A stretch of DNA of 64,000 nucleotides from Tetmemena sp. SeJ-2015 (GCA_027382625.1 JAJKFJ010020912.1:1-64000), one strand, 5' to 3'. Shown: positions 23,246 through 38,100, counted from the first letter of the stretch. Notes: generated by a model from the sequence alone, not told the origin. Numbers and translations: made by a program.

Positions 23246-26059
23246 ATGAAGTCCAACTAGAAAGCAGCACTTAACTTTGGAAGTAGCAAGGCCTACAGAA
23301 CTGATGAAAACGGAGATGATGATGGCTATGCCTCTGACTCACCTTCTGAAGACCAATTGGTAAGAGAAAATAAGATTTTCTGAGATTCAGGTCTGAGAAT
23401 TCAAATTAATTAATGATGGAGGATTTATCAACCAATGTTTTAGATCAAATCCTACAATGATTATCAAAGAGAACTTGCAGATGAGTTGAAGAACCTTGCT
23501 CTCAATTCAGAGGAACTTGAAGATGTAGCAGGCAAGAAGCCCTAAATTATACTATATCAATTAATAGCATTTATATTTGATTTTAAGGAAGTATAAGAGC
23601 CTCAATACAGGTCAGTACTGATAATGAGGCTGGTTTAAGTCGCAGTGGAGCAAGTAAAGCCCAGAGAAGTGGCAGATCTTATTAAAAATCTGTTCGTGCA
23701 TCAGCAAGATGGCTCAAGCAGTGGGCTCATCACTAAGCAGCAGATTAGAAGAGGACTAGTTCGCTTCTTCTGGAGGTTCGAGGACTTTATTCTTGACTTC
23801 CCTAAGGCCCCTCAGATTATGGCTTAGATCATGATCGCACTACACTTGAGACAAGTCATGTCCAACAAGATTATTACTCAAATTCCACTAGAGACGAGGG
23901 AGAGGCTAGTCCAAGTTGAGATCTTTAGAGAGCACTTCGCAAAGGAGATCAAGATTCTAGAACATGAGCAGGAGTATAGAGCACAGATCAAAGCTCTTCT
24001 CAAGCAATTCAATCTTAAGTTTAATTGCTTATTGTAAGCTTTATTATCTTACACTTGATGAGGGAGACCTAAGGTTGTTCCTAGGAGGAGAGGTGAAGGA
24101 AAAGAAGTGGGATATCTTTAACTACTTGTTTATTAAGAAAGCCATCGATGCAGCGTTAGAGAAAAATTCAAATGAAATGGAGGCTTGCAGTAAACTCTTA
24201 GTGGCTTGCACTTAAGAGTTCAACTTTGGTAATAACGATTTCGGCTACGCTTTCGATGATCTCTTGTGGGTAAGATACTATTGCTCTTAATGACTATCTC
24301 TTTAGAACCAATAAGAGTACTCTGTAGATGTTCCATAATTCTCAAAGTATTTGTCAGAATTTTTCGCAAAAGCTATCTATGAAGGCGCAGTCACCTATCG
24401 CTTTATCACTGATGCAGAGATTTCTCAAAAAAATCTTAGTGCATATTATTATAAAGAAATTTTAATTGGTTAGCATTATAATTTTAAAATAAAACTCTTG
24501 ATCTATATAATTATAAAAACTCCTCATGATAAATTAGTTTATCATAAAGTTAGATATTAAATAAAATGAAATTTATATTTATATTTTATAATAAGGAGGA
24601 CTAGATAATTTGTCTATTTCATTATAAATATTCCAGACAATATATTTATAACATTTTAAAAGGATAGAAAAAAGAAAAATAAATATCTTTATTTCTTCTT
24701 ATTAGACTTTGAATATTTAAATTTAAAACAGTTCAATTATTATAATTTATTAATTATAATTCGAGAAATGTCAAATTAACCTGATAACTAGTCAACAGTA
24801 AGTAATAACTTTTTCATTAGTGATCAATTACACTATCTAAATTTTGAAATAGAAAATATTATTACTCAAAGGGTATAATTATTTTATTATGATTATAGGA
24901 ATACAGCGTTTATAGTAAAGAGGTTAACTAATTGTAGCGCATAATTACAGGGCAAATGTAGGAGGGGTCTAATAAAACACTTTTGAATTTATATTAGGAA
25001 ATTATGTACTCCAAAAAAAATAAAATAAATAGCTCTTCTAATTCAGAAATGAAGGAAACAAATTTGCGAGACTGTAACAGAGCTAAAAGAGAACTCACTG
25101 ACACAATATCTGCTCAGATATTGATACTAAAAGAAGAATGTGAACATTTGAAGTCAAAAGTGGAGCAGCATCAGAAATAAAGAGAGATAACAGAAAAGAA
25201 GTGCAGAGAAAAGTCAGACAAAATGGAAAAAGATTTGGACTATATTGGAAAGAATATTGATGAAAAGAATGAGCCTCATAAAGTGTTAGCTAAACGTACT
25301 TTCACCTAAGCAGTGAACATGATGGCTGATGACATGAAAGATGATATCGATTTCGAAACTATGATGGTAAATGAATTGAAGAAAAGACTTCAAAGAAAGA
25401 GCGATCTGATTATTTACCTTGGTGAAAAAGTTGTAGAGAGTAATTATGACGCTAATCTCTGCGAAATCATTGAGGAAAATAAAAAGAAATGAAATTTTAT
25501 CCTCTGCTCCTTTAAAGCTCAGTTGAGATTAATTGAATCAAGATTAAATTTTAATTACTCTCCTAAATTGTGTTTCAATTTGGAATATTTATGAGATCTC
25601 TTATGTATGAGTTTAACATTCTGATTTATTGTATTAGCCTGGAGATATTGAGGGTGAGGAGGCAAAGATTCTGCAACAAGTAATTAGCATTCTTTCTATG
25701 ATGCCTCTGGACTATCATATGAAGAATCTCTGGAATCCTGCAGCTTCAAATGAAGAACTCAGCAAGAAGTTTAAGAGCACTATTTCTGAGTATTTATAGC
25801 ACCAGAGTGTTGAGGAAGTAGGAAAGTATTTGCATGAGCTAGACTGCCACTACTATCATCACGAGTTTGTAAAGCGAGCCATAGTCTTTGTTATTGAACA
25901 GGTAAGAAGACTCTAATGCTTTCTAATCCTTCATATAGAGCAAGCCAGAGCTTTATGATTCTATTGTGGACTTAATAGTTGGACTCAACCATCAGTACGG
26001 ATTGACCTCTTATCAGGTAAGGAATCTATAACTCTTATTAACCTCCTATAGATTGAACT
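23246..26059 (+). CDS. MA3-domain (PDCD4-like) protein, germline segments for all but the last exon
   Basis: ATG 23246. Three MA3 (eIF4A-binding) domains can be read: domain 1 from IKSYNDYQRELADELK through DLIKNLFVHQQDG and FWRFEDFILDFPKAPQIM; domain 2 with FNYLFIKKAIDAALE, LLVACTQEF and YSVDVPQFSKYLSEFFAKAI; domain 3 with TISEYLQHQSVEEVGKYL, YYHHEFVKRAIVFVIEQ and DLIVGLNHQYGLTSYQ. Introns: 23360-23443, 24270-24305, 25902-25938 and 26017-26051. IESs: pointers AAG, AAGC and a 1.2-kb one holding another gene. Locally the third domain breaks off after SYQIELDQEFSL; its missing half is at 41078-41201. MA3 proteins such as PDCD4 bind eIF4A and restrain or tune translation; that role here is inferred from the fold. 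Confidence 0.85.
23534..23587. other. IES in MA3 gene, pointer AAG
   Basis: AAG at 23534-23536 and 23585-23587 flank AT-rich DNA; excision joins LEDVAGK to EVQEPQYRSVLIM. Confidence 0.6.
24002..24039. other. IES in MA3 gene, pointer AAGC
   Basis: AAGC at 24002-24005 and 24036-24039; excision joins QIKALLK to LYYLTLDEGDLRLF in frame. Confidence 0.75.
24444..25636. other. 1.2-kb IES of the MA3 gene containing a complete gene
   Basis: TATTA at 24444-24448 and 25632-25636 allows an in-frame join of EISQKNLSAY to QPGDIEGEEAKILQQ. There is no GT-AG intron at these borders. The interval holds a full ATG-to-TGA gene (24768-25492) with AT-rich flanks. The 5-bp AT-only pointer is weak by itself, but the protein continuity supports it. 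Confidence 0.6.
24768..25492 (+). CDS. Small coiled-coil protein, gene nested inside the MA3 gene
   Basis: ATG 24768 (MSNQPDNQST), GT-AG intron 24798-24898, TGA 25490-25492; about 207 residues. Mostly charged helix with coiled-coil heptads (ILILKEECEHLKSKVEQHQ, EKKCREKSDKMEKDLDYI) and a C-terminal part VNELKKRLQRKSDLIIYLG. No known domain. It reads completely without any IES, has its own start, intron and stop, and lies wholly between two parts of another gene on the same strand. It would need separate excision or amplification during macronuclear development. Confidence 0.75.
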
Positions 26060-26170
26060 TGATTAGGAATTCTCGCTGTGACTATAATTATTGAAATTTG
26101 AAAGTGGAGTGGGAAATTTAAATTAAATAAAAGATTGCTGGAGTAGCCAATAACTTTATATTATATTCAA

Positions 26171-29100
26171 ATGGATTAAGCAAACGCTATTCGAGTAAGT
26201 ATCACCTTCCCATGTCATGAACTTCAACTGAATCTTTTAACAGATCCGAAAGAGTGTATCCAAAGCGGAACTCAAGTCCCGCCTCTATGATAAAGGCATC
26301 TCAGTCACGACCATGCCATCTGTCAAAAGACCCATTCCAGAAAACGTTAGACCCTACGCGGCCAAACTTACAGCACTTGGTGGAGCAGCCGGCAGGCCAC
26401 CCATGCACAGCCAGTCGCAAGTTTCTTTTAAACCCCCTCCATACTTGATGAATACCCTCAACTCAGCTTCATAAGCAATGAATGAAGATGATAAGCAAAC
26501 TCTGAGTCAGAAACCCTCATTATCACAACTAGGAGGAACGATCAAGCATGTCAAATCAATGTCTTCGGAGGGTTTTATGAAAACTTAAGAGAGATTAGAG
26601 TTTTTTTAAATTCAGAATACATGTTAAGATTTCAAAAGGGCTAAGAAGATGACCTAGCTCGGGCTGAGAGTTAAATAGCTCTTCAAAATATGCAAACTAT
26701 AGACTTCCCAGGTCAATAGAGGCCTGGAACTGGTTTCGATGGAATGTCAAGCGGAATGAGAGGTGGTGCTGGAGGGTAGATGGGAAAGTCCATATCTAAT
26801 CCTCAATTTACCACATTGAATATGGCACCATATTCTAGACCTTAAACTTAAGCTTTTGGTTTCAGTAAGTTATATTTTTCAAGATAGAGCATGCATTTAT
26901 TGTTACAAGCATGCTTTGCTTAGAATTAATTTTCAGGGACTTTGTTTAAACTATTTTTTTTATAGGAGCTCAAGTATTCCAGCCTGATCCTACTAAGAAA
27001 GTGGTGAGAGCTTCAGAAGAAGTTACATCTATTACAGGCATAAAGACAATGACTGCTCTGGGACCCTCTGGAGCCATGAGGCCCAAGACTAGTACCTAAG
27101 ATCTCCTAAAGAAGAGAGCTCAGTCAAACAAAGCCATGAAAAGAAAGATTATAGGTGGTCGCTCTGAAACAGAAGACAAGAGAAGATAGATCATCCATCA
27201 GATTAGAGAGGAGGATGAAGAGAGAAAATAACAAGCTCTACAAGGCTCTCCATCGAGAAAGCCAAATGAGAAAGTGGTGGCAGGAGTTCAAGAGTTTACT
27301 GATGAAATCTTAAGATCTCACTACCTGATGCAAAAGATAAGGCAAAAGGAATACATTGGTCCTCACAGAGAGAGCATGGAAGTCTTCCCAGCACTCATGC
27401 AACATGTTTAAGAAAGGGACATGCAAAGACCCACAAGCTCCTTTGAACAAATGAGAATGTCAACCCCGCTTAATGGCATGCCTCAATAGGAGAGACCAAT
27501 GACTTAGACTGGAAGTAAATTTTTACAAAGTACCATGCAAAAGTCTTAGGCTAAGCCCTATTTCAACTAAAGTAACAAAATCGCTTAAGATAAGATTGAA
27601 GAGAATCCTCATGAGGAAGAAGCTGATGAGCTAAACGAGTCTAAGAAAAAGATAAATGACAAGTCAGCTCTTCAATAAACGCAAGCAGGAAAGCCCAACC
27701 AGTCATAGCTAAACGTCAATAAGTGGAATGATCTAGATAAGCTGATTACTCTCCTTTAGAATCAGCCTGATGATGATGGTTACTTCATTTATCTAAAGCC
27801 AAGTGAAGTTGGTGACCCATACGATCTTTAACCTTTGATAGAGCCCGATGCTAGTGGCAAAAATCAAATGGGAGGAGCTATCTCAAAGAAGAGCTCTCAC
27901 ACTTAGAAGACAGAGAAATTTTTTACCTTATCTAAGAAGGGTATCACTACCTATATCAACGATGAGCCCGTTGAGTACATATCACTGACTGATTGGCTCA
28001 TAGAGCGTAACTTCTACCAATAGATCTCTGATAAACGGTTCTTCAAGTAATTCAGAAGATGGAAGATCATAAGGATGTGGAGGAGAAATATCCTGCAAAA
28101 GAAGAGAGAGGAAGTCAAGAACAATCTCTCCGAGAAGTTATTCATGCTAGATGACATATTTGGGCCTATCCTTATATTCCACAGAGAAATATGCAAGGAG
28201 ATGGAGAAACTAAGAATTATAGACCTCAATCAACCTGGTTAGGAAGTTCTCTAATTTATGATTCATTTATTTATTTTGTTTTCTCTAGTTAAATGACTTT
28301 GCTTCTAATCAGACTAAGCAAAGGGAGTTAATCGTTACAAAGATAGAGGAGGCGTCTGAAACTTGCAGAAATAAGTTCAGATTCGGTATCAATTAAGTCT
28401 TGGAAGATTTGAGGTAGAAGATAAATGACTAAAATGAGGATGAAGAAACTCAAAAGAAGGATTATGTTGGAGGTAAAGCAGGAGGCGAAGGAGCCAAAGA
28501 AAAGAAAGGGCTAAACTCTGATCCAGTGTTCGAACAATTGGGTTTCAAGCATAATCTCAAGTATGGACCAAGAAGCAAATTGAGAAGAGCATGTTCCAGA
28601 TTCTTGAGATTCTCTTATCTTCTAGACTTCATCGCACTAGAGGCCCTCTCAAATATTTACACAGAATCAGTGAAATCCACTTGCAAGAAATTAAAGACAC
28701 TTTCATCCATCCAGCCAGATTACGAGCTGAGACCTGCAAGATCTGCATTTGGCGATTAACCAGCTCCAAAGAAGGCTGGTGGTAGCTCGTTACTTGCTTT
28801 ATTCTCTGTAAATGGAGTGTTTGAAGAAGGTGACATCCCTTAGGAAAACATTACTTTCTTGATGATTGACAAGTATGATCCTCCCCCTGTTGGAAGGTCT
28901 AAAGAAGAGGACTTTGATCCTACTGTGCATTTGGAAATCTAAGATGAAGATGAAAACATTGAGGAAGAAGAGGCTAATTTGCTCGATGACGATGATGCTG
29001 CAAATAAAGTACCTAGAAGAAAGGTTAACAACTTACATAAGCTATGGCTCTCTATCAGCCCTTAGAGAAGCGATTTCTCAAGCTTACTTAACGCTTGTTT

Positions 29101-32100
29101 CCAAGAGGGTCTATTTTAAATTCAAATGTTACTGATTTAATCTAGAATGCTTGAAGCACTTTGAAAGATGGAGCAGACATGAAGACCTACTGCCCTATGT
29201 GAAGGTGCTTGAGTCCTGGGACGATAAGGTTTGCGATGAGTGGGATCCTCCTGATGACAACAACTTGAATTGTGACGACTGGCTACAAGAGAACTATTGG
29301 TTTATGAACCAGTCTGAGCTAATCAACCGTTATCTGTGCGATGCCTTTGAAAACATTAACATCTTCTTCACCTAGATAGAGCCATTCCTATAAGCATATT
29401 GGGAAAATAAGTAACTAGGAGGCTTTGAGATAATTGAGAACGAAAGACTTAAGAATCCTACTGATGTCATTCCTTTGTTGCTGCAGAGATTCAACGATCA
29501 GAAAACTAACTTCGAGAATATGATCCCTCAGAACAGGGAACTGGGAATGATTAGAATCAACTTGAATGAAATTAAACATACCCCCCAAATTTCTCTAAGC
29601 CAAGGAATGTAGAATGTAAGATAATGTTCATTGATGGTAAAAAAATGCATATAACATGGATTATAAATTGCATTTTTCACCCACTTAAATAGAAAACAAG
29701 TCTTACATCACAAGCTCAGAGCTAAGACAAGATGTTCAATAGATCACAACATTGCCTAATTTCGAGATAGTCCATTGATGGTAAAGAGAAGAGTAGACCA
29801 CTATAAGCAGTGGCTATTAGCTCAAATTCAGAGCATCTCCTTCTCACCCACAAATGTAGAGACCTACGTTAAACAGATCTAGAGTCTAGAGTACATCGAC
29901 AAGAACTACCAGAGCATCAAAGACAAGATAGATGTCAATGTATAGATCTACAACATCTGCCTAAACTTCGAGATCGAGTCCAAAGAAGAGAAGAACAAGA
30001 AGTTCGTTGATGAGGTCTACACTATCATGAACAACCTCAACTAGGCAATTGGAACTGCCAATGACACTGCCGATAAGAAAAAGGAGGTAATGAAGAACAA
30101 GATCGCAAACAAGATCCCCAAGTTGAAGTAAAGAGTGTCCGATTTTAGCGAGGTCATCCTCCAGGATAAATTTCTAGACGTGAAGTCAAACATGTTCGAA
30201 GTACTAAAGGAGTTGGAATTGCTGGAGAAGACTAGTAACACTCTGACTGATAAGGCAAAGAAGATCCAGGAGTTCTAGAAGACACTGGACATGGACATTA
30301 CTGCTTTTGATTACGTGGAGGAAGCTCGCATTAATATGACTTACAGAGTGAGGCTTTGGAGAGCACTTAGTGAGTGGAAGTAACTTATTGAGAACTGGAA
30401 GAGTTCTCCCTTCGAATATATCGAAGTCAGTGAGATTACTTAGAAATCAGATATCTACACGAAGACTGTCATCTAGTGTGAGAGAAATCTCCCATAGGGC
30501 GCAACTGCAGTTGCGAAACTTAAGAGCTTAGTCTTTGACTTCAGAGAGACCATGCCCATCGTCGAAGCACTGGGAAATAAATAGCTCAAGCCAGAGCACT
30601 GGGATGAGATTAAAACTTTGCTAGGCCAGCAAGATTGATTATTTTTTCTCACTATAGATTTCCCACTTGAGCAGAGACAGTTCAACCTTGGTTAGCTGAT
30701 AGAAATGAATGTAGCTCAGTACTAAGACGATCTAATAAACATCAGCGTGACTGCTTCTCAAGAGAATAGTCTTAGACAGTAGTTGGAGGAAATAGCTGCC
30801 ATATGGAAAGAAACCAATTTTAAGCTTACCAAGCACAAAGATAAGGATGCTTATAAGCTACACGAACTAGAGCCTTTATATATACGTATATTCTAAATAG
30901 AGGATGTATAGTAGAAGCTGGATGAGTCACTGACAAATATAAGCAACATCATAGGATCAAGATACGTTAAGAGACTACAGTAAGAGGCAGAAGGCTGGCA
31001 GTAGAAATTAAATATGATCTTCGATACTTTAGAGTAGTGGAAAGACTTCCAACGCAACTGGATCTATCTTGAGAACATTTTTGCATCAGCTGACATTAAG
31101 CGTAACAATCAAAAGGACTCTGCCGACTTTGAAGGCATCAATAGAAACTGGATCAAGATAATGAAGATCGTTCACTAGAAGCCTAAGGTGCTCGCAAACT
31201 GCGAGAATGGATAGAAGTATAATGACTTCCTACGCTGGAATGAGCAATTAGATAAAATTCAGAAGAACTTAGAGGCTTATCTGGAAACTAAGCGTCAGGC
31301 TTTTCCAAGATTCTATTTCCTATCAAATGATGAACTACTTTAGATTCTCGCTAACGCTAACGATGTAAGAGCAGTCGAGAAGCACATAAACAAATGCTTC
31401 GACAATATCTTTATTGAATTCCCTTATTTAGATAAATTATAATCTTTGGACTGCAGATTGTGGAGATAGGTGGAGGATCGAGCGATGTGGTAGGTATGAG
31501 ATCAGGAGAAGGTGAGCAAGTTGAAATCGGAAAGATTAAGCTAAGAGCTAACGGTGTATCAGTAGAAACTTGGATGAAGAATCTTGAGACTAACATGATT
31601 GCAGCTGTGTAAAAGAAAATAAAAGAAGCCTAGTCAAGTTACTACTATGGAAACATCGAGAGAAAGGAATGGGTGCTCATCCACATTGGCCAAGCAGTTG
31701 CAACTGTTGCCTAGATCACTTGGACTGAGGGTTGTGAACTTGCAATCAATGATATGGAAGAGAACCCTATGGCTTTACAAGACTTGCTTGCAGCCAACAA
31801 ATAGCAGCTCTCACAACTCACTGAGCTAATCAGAGGAACCCTCACATCAATTTAAAGGAAGATCCTGGTCTCTTTAATTACTACAGATGTCCATGCTAGA
31901 GATATCGTAGAGACTCTCTCTATGGAAAGTGTTGAAAGCATCAATGACTTCAACTGGCAGCAGCAACTCAGATACTACCTCGAAGATGATAAGGTCATTG
32001 TCAGACAAGTTAATGCTACCATTGAGTATGGAAATGAGTACATGGGTGCAACGAGCAGACTAGTCATTTATTAAATTTACAAGATCAATAATACTTTATA

Positions 32101-35100
32101 TATTTTATTACCCCTCTTACAGATAGGTGTTGGATTACTATCACTGGAGCTATGCATATCAAGCTTGGAGCTGCCCCAGCTGGTCCAGCAGGAACTGGAA
32201 AAACAGAGTCTACCAAGGATCTCGCCAAGGCTCTTGGAATTTACTGCGTGGTGTTCAACTGCTCAGAATAGATAGAGTACAAAATGATGGCAAGACTTTT
32301 CTCAGGACTTGCTCAGAGTGGATCATGGAGTTGCTTGGATGAGTTCAATAGAATCGATGTGGAGGTCTTGTCAGTTATCGCCCAGCAACTTCTAGATATT
32401 AAAGAAGCTAAGGTCTAGAACAAGACTCGCTTCATATTCAACAATACTGAGATGGATCTCAAGCAGAGCTGCGGAGTCTTCGTTACTATGAATCCTGGTT
32501 ATGCCGGCAGAACTGAGCTCCCTGATAATCTCAAAGTGCTTTTCAGACCAGTGAGCATGATGATACCCAACTATGGACTTATTGCTGAGATCATGCTTTT
32601 CGCTGAGGGTTTTGAAAACGCCAAGATTCTTTCAACTAAGATGACCTAACTTTACAAGCTTGCCTCAGAGCAATTGTCGCAACAAGATCATTATGACTTT
32701 GGTATGAGAGCAGTCAAGTCAGTGCTAGTGATGGCAGGAACTCTTAAGAGAGCTAATCCAGATTTGTAGGAGGATATAGTGCTAATCAGAGCCATGAGAG
32801 ATTCTAACATCCCTAAGTTCTTGGCAGACGATCTGCCTCTCTTCTAAGCTCTTATTCAAGATCTCTTCCCAACTGCCAGAATTCCAGAAGTAAACTTCGG
32901 AGATCTTCAGGATTAAATCGAAAACTCATTAGACGCAATGAAATTCCAAAGAGTGCCTGAGTTCATCACTAAGGTGCTCAATATAATTGTATTTCACTTA
33001 TCATTTTAATTGATCCAGCTATTTGACACTTTCAATGTAAGATTTGGAGTTATGATAGTTGGTCCAACTGGAGCAGGCAAGACTACTTGCTATAAAGTGC
33101 TTGCAAATGCAATGACCTAACTAAGAAATGCAAACCACCCTGATTAGAGATATCAGGAGACTGTGTTCAAGATCTTGAATCCAAAATCCATATCAATGGG
33201 AGAACTCTATGGTGAAGAGAACATAGACACCAAAGAATGGACTGATGGACTAGCCTCCAAAATCATTAGAGAGTTTGCCAAAGATGAGTCCTAGAGAAGA
33301 AACTGGTGCGTCTTCGATGGGCCTGTAGACGCTCTTTGGATCGAGAATATGAACACCGTGCTAGATGATAACATGACTCTTTGTCTAGCTAACGGAGAAA
33401 GAATCAAGCTCAAGTGGCAAAATATTTCCTATGATTTCATTTAGCAAATGAGGATGCTATTCGAAGTGCAAGACTTGGCAGTGGCCAGTCCTGCTACGGT
33501 ATCTAGATGTGGTATGGTTTACATGACTCCTGGGGAATTAGGATGGAAGCCTTACGTGATATCTTGGATGGACTCCTACCTCAGACACCACGATCTACTT
33601 ACTGAGGAAGCTATTTAGTACTTACAGGAACTATTCATAACCTATGTTGAGGATGGACTAAATAAGGTTAAAGCTGTAAAGGATGAGGAGCCTATGCCAA
33701 CAGTTCCAGTTCAAGTTGCGACATAAAATCATTTATAGATTATTCCTTATTGAAACATGCCTTTGCAATTTCCTGGAGTATTTCATTAAGAACAAGTAGT
33801 CTGTCCCTTGCCACGATAAGAAAGAAGTTTGGTCTAAGAAGATCCTCTTTGTCTTTGGCTTTTCTTACATGTGGGCTTTTGGGGCAAGTTTCAAGCCCTC
33901 AGTTGCAAGATTCCTAGACAACATGAAAATATTTGAAGTCTTTATCTTAATATTTATGATGCGAGAGTTCTTCGGCAGACTCCAAATTCCTCAAGCAGAT
34001 ACAGTTTTTGAGTACTACTTCAGCGAGAAGGAAATGCGCTTCTAGCACTGGAACAAGATAGTGCCTCAATTCTAATACGATGCCAAATTGCCATTCTTCT
34101 CTTTGCTAGTGCCTACTGTTGATACTGTGCGCTACACAACTATGCTAGAGATGCTCGTGTCTATCAGCAAGCCAGTCTTCTTTACTGGCAATACTGGAGT
34201 TGGAAAATCAATCATTCTAAGCAAATACATCTCTCTCAATTAAGAGAAGCAAGGACTCGCTCCAATTATGCTTAACTTCTCTGCTCAGACAAGCTCTGCC
34301 TCAACTTAAAAGACCATAGAAGCAAAGCTTGAGAAGAAGAGAGGTAAGGAAGTGATGGGTTCAATTGGTACTTCCACTTGTGTAATCTTTGTTGACGACG
34401 TAAACATGCCAACTGTGGAGAAGTATGGCGCTCAGCCACCTATCGAGCTACTAAGACAGTTGATGGAGTTAAGAGGTTTCTATGACCGACCTCAGTTCTA
34501 TTGGAAGATGATTGAGAAGTTCATTATTCTTTGCGCTGCAGCCCCTCCAGGTGGTGGTAGATCTCCACTCACACCTAGATTTATGAGATACTTCCATATC
34601 ATGAATGTACCAGATCCTTCTGAGGACTCTATGAGAGTTATCTTCGAGAACATCATTAGGGAGTTCTTGATCGCAAACCATTTCACAGACTCAGTCAAGA
34701 AGAGTGGAAGCATTGCAGTGGCAGCCACCATCGATATGTATACCTAGATCACTAAATAAGTATATATCTTAAGAATATAATTAACTAAGGGTCTGCTGCC
34801 TATTCCTGCTAAGTTCCATTACACCTTCAACTTGAGAGACGTAGCCAAGGTATTCTAGGGTATGTTAATGACGAAGACTACTTCTATTCCCAGCGCAGAC
34901 GTATTCACAAGACTATGGGTGCACGAATGCGCCAGAGTATTTAATGATAGACTCATCAATTAAGAAGATAGAGAGTTCTTCAAGGAACAAGTGATCTTTA
35001 AAAATGTGAAATGTATGTTAAAACTTAATCGAGCTGCTGAAATCCAAGTTTAAAGTTAATTGGAAGCCAGAAGACATTTTCGAGGGCAAGGGACAAATTA

Positions 35101-38100
35101 TCTTCTCGATGATCCTACGTCTGGACTCAGATGAAAGACTTTATGAGGAAGTGACTGATAAGAACAAACTTTTTAAAACCCTAGAAGATAAACTCACTGA
35201 CTATAATCTATCTAACCCAACTAAGATGGACTTAGTGTTCTTCGAGGACGCCATTAATCACATCTGTCGAAATTCGCGTATTCTAAGGCAGCCAAGAGGA
35301 AATGCTATGCTGATTGGAGTTTCTGGCTGTGGTAAACAAAGCTTGACTCGCCTCTGTTCATTTATGTTGGAATACAAGTGCTTCCAAATCAAGCTGTCAA
35401 AGAACTACAAGCCAGCTAACTTCAGAGAAGACTTGAAGGTGCAAATGCTCAACTCAGGATGCGATGCAATCCCCAACACTTTCTTAATGACTGACAACCA
35501 GATCATGTATGAGACCTTCCTGGAAGACATAAACAACATCCTCAACACAGGTGAGATCACCAACCTCTATGTTCATTTGTGGTAAGTGAATTTTTTGTTA
35601 AGGAGGACTTTGACAGGATGCAGTCCTCTTTAGAGAAAGTGATGCAGCAGATGAAGAGAACTCCAAGCAAGGACCAGATCTACTAGACTTTCATTGAAAG
35701 AGTGAGAGATAACTTCCATATCATTCTTTGCATGTCACCCGTTGGAGATTAACTCAGAATCAGATGTAGAAAGTTCCCATCACTTGTTAACTGCTGCACC
35801 TTGGACTGGTTTGACAACTGGCCTGAAGAAGCACTGCTTAATGTCTCTAAGAAGTTCTTGTCCAGTTTATAATTTTTTTAATATATCCTTATCAGTATAG
35901 ACTCTTAAGATGAGGCAATGAAGAGCAAGCTATCTGAGATAAAAAAAATTACATATCTTATTTAGGAGATGTTCATGAAGGTGCACAAGAGCGTGGAATA
36001 AATGTCTAATCGTTTCTACGAGGAGTTGAGACGTAAGGTGTACATCACTCCCAAGTCTTACCTTGACGGCATCAATCTGTTCCTGAGTCAGATGGCTGAG
36101 AAGAAGAAGGAGATGAACGAGAACATCTTCCGCCTCTCTAATGGAGTCAGCAAGCTCAAGGCCACCAACGAGTAGATCGCCGGCCTGCAAGTCAGTCTGG
36201 CTGTCCTCATCCCCAAGCTAGGAGAGGAAAACAAGAACGCTGGTGAGAAAGCTCGCCTCATCAAGGATAAGAAGGCAGATGCATCTGAGAAGGAAAGCAA
36301 AGTTGAAGAGGAGTCAGCCTTGGTTCAGAATGAAGCTTTGAAGATCGATGCCATGAGGTAGGAAAACGAAATTGAGCTTGCTAAGTGCAAACCTGCTCTG
36401 GAAGAGGCTGAGAGAGCTATAGCTGAACTTAATAAGAACGACATCACTGAGCTCAAGGCCTATGCCTCACCTCCTAAGGTTGTTGAGCTGGCTCTTAGAT
36501 GTGTGTTCACTTTCTTAGGCCACTAAGTGAAGGCAGACTTCGAGTGGAACTGGGCCAAGACTATTCTAATGTAATGACAATAACTTTCTATTCTGTCAGA
36601 TATAAAGTTCTTGGAAAAATTGAAGGGCTAAATTCTTCATTCATTACATATGAGCATATATCTTGTTTTTGGCTATGACAACAAGAACATATCCCAGAGC
36701 ATATTGACTAAGGTGAGAGCAATCCTGATAACCGACGCCTTCAACATCCAAGAGATGATGAGCAAGAGTAAGGTCGCAGGAGGACTCGCTAAGTGGTGCA
36801 AGGCTACCTATGAATACGCAAAGGCCTGGGAGATAGTGTTCCCTAAAGAGCAGAAGCAAAGAGAACTGCAGGAGAAACTCAGAGTTGCTGAGGCTGAAGT
36901 GGCTGGCAAGAAGGCTGAGCTAGCACAGATTCAGGCCAATATCAAGTAGATGGAGGATGACTTCGCCTTCATTGAGGCTTACATCAGACAGCTGAGTGAA
37001 GACAAGATAACCAGTGAGAAGAGGCTTGAGAATGCAGGCAAGCTGATTGGGCTGCTTGGAGATGAAGGAGAAAGATGGCTGGTCTCAGTGGGTGAGCTTA
37101 ACAAGGAGCAAGAGAAACTAACTGGAAACGTATTCATCGCAGCCGCATCAATAAGTTACATGGGTCCTTTCACAGGCCTTTATCATTCTTCTCAAATACT
37201 TTAACAAGTTTTATCGTGACATCCTAATTGAGTTGTGGACTAAGCTGTGTCAAGACTACAAGATTCAGGTGTCAGTGAAATACTCCCTAGTCAACACCCT
37301 CGGTAACCCCATCGATATTAGGAATTGGAATATCTGTAACTTGCCATCTGACTCAGTCTCAATCGACAATGGTATTCTCACCACTAAGAGTAAGTTAAAA
37401 CATGTCCCTTATTTATTCACTATAGCTCAAAGATGGCCCCTCATGATAGACCCTCAGACCCAAGCCAACACTTGGATTAAGAAGATGTACAGAGACCAAG
37501 GACTGAAGGTCATTAAACTCTCTGAAGGCAGCTCTTACCAAAAAGACATGGAGTTCGCTATCTAAAATGGCTCTACAGTTTTGATTGAAGATGTGTAGGA
37601 GTAACTTGACCCTGGCCTTGACTCTATTTTGACAAAGTCGATCTACAAGAATGATAACCTGGACTACATCAACTTCGGAGACAGACCCCTCATCTACGAC
37701 AAAAGGTTTAATACATATGATAATTGTGATTGGAGTATATTTTTAATGAATGTTTAAGCTATTCATTACCACTAAGTTGCCAAACCCTCACTTCCTCCCT
37801 GAGATCTGTATCAAGCTCACCATCATAAACTTCACTGTGACCTTCGATGGTCTGGAGGAACAGCTGAGGGCTGACGTCGTCATCAACGAAGCCCCTGAGG
37901 TTGAGCAGAAGAGAGACAAGCTAATTTTCATGGAGTTAGCAGGAAGCAAGAACGAGATCAAGAGACTGGAGAATAAGATCCTCAAGGACTTGGCTGAGAG
38001 CAACCAGGACACTATCTTGGACAACCAGGACTTGATAGACACATTGGAGATTTCAAAAACCAAGAGTAAGATCATCGCTGAGAGCCTGATTGAGGCTGAG

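Noticed and set aside
29651..29772. The stretch between the 13-bp repeats in dynein as genuine coding sequence
   Set aside because: It is open in frame, but its composition is basic and unlike dynein, and excision at the repeats gives a better continuation; macronuclear sequence would decide.
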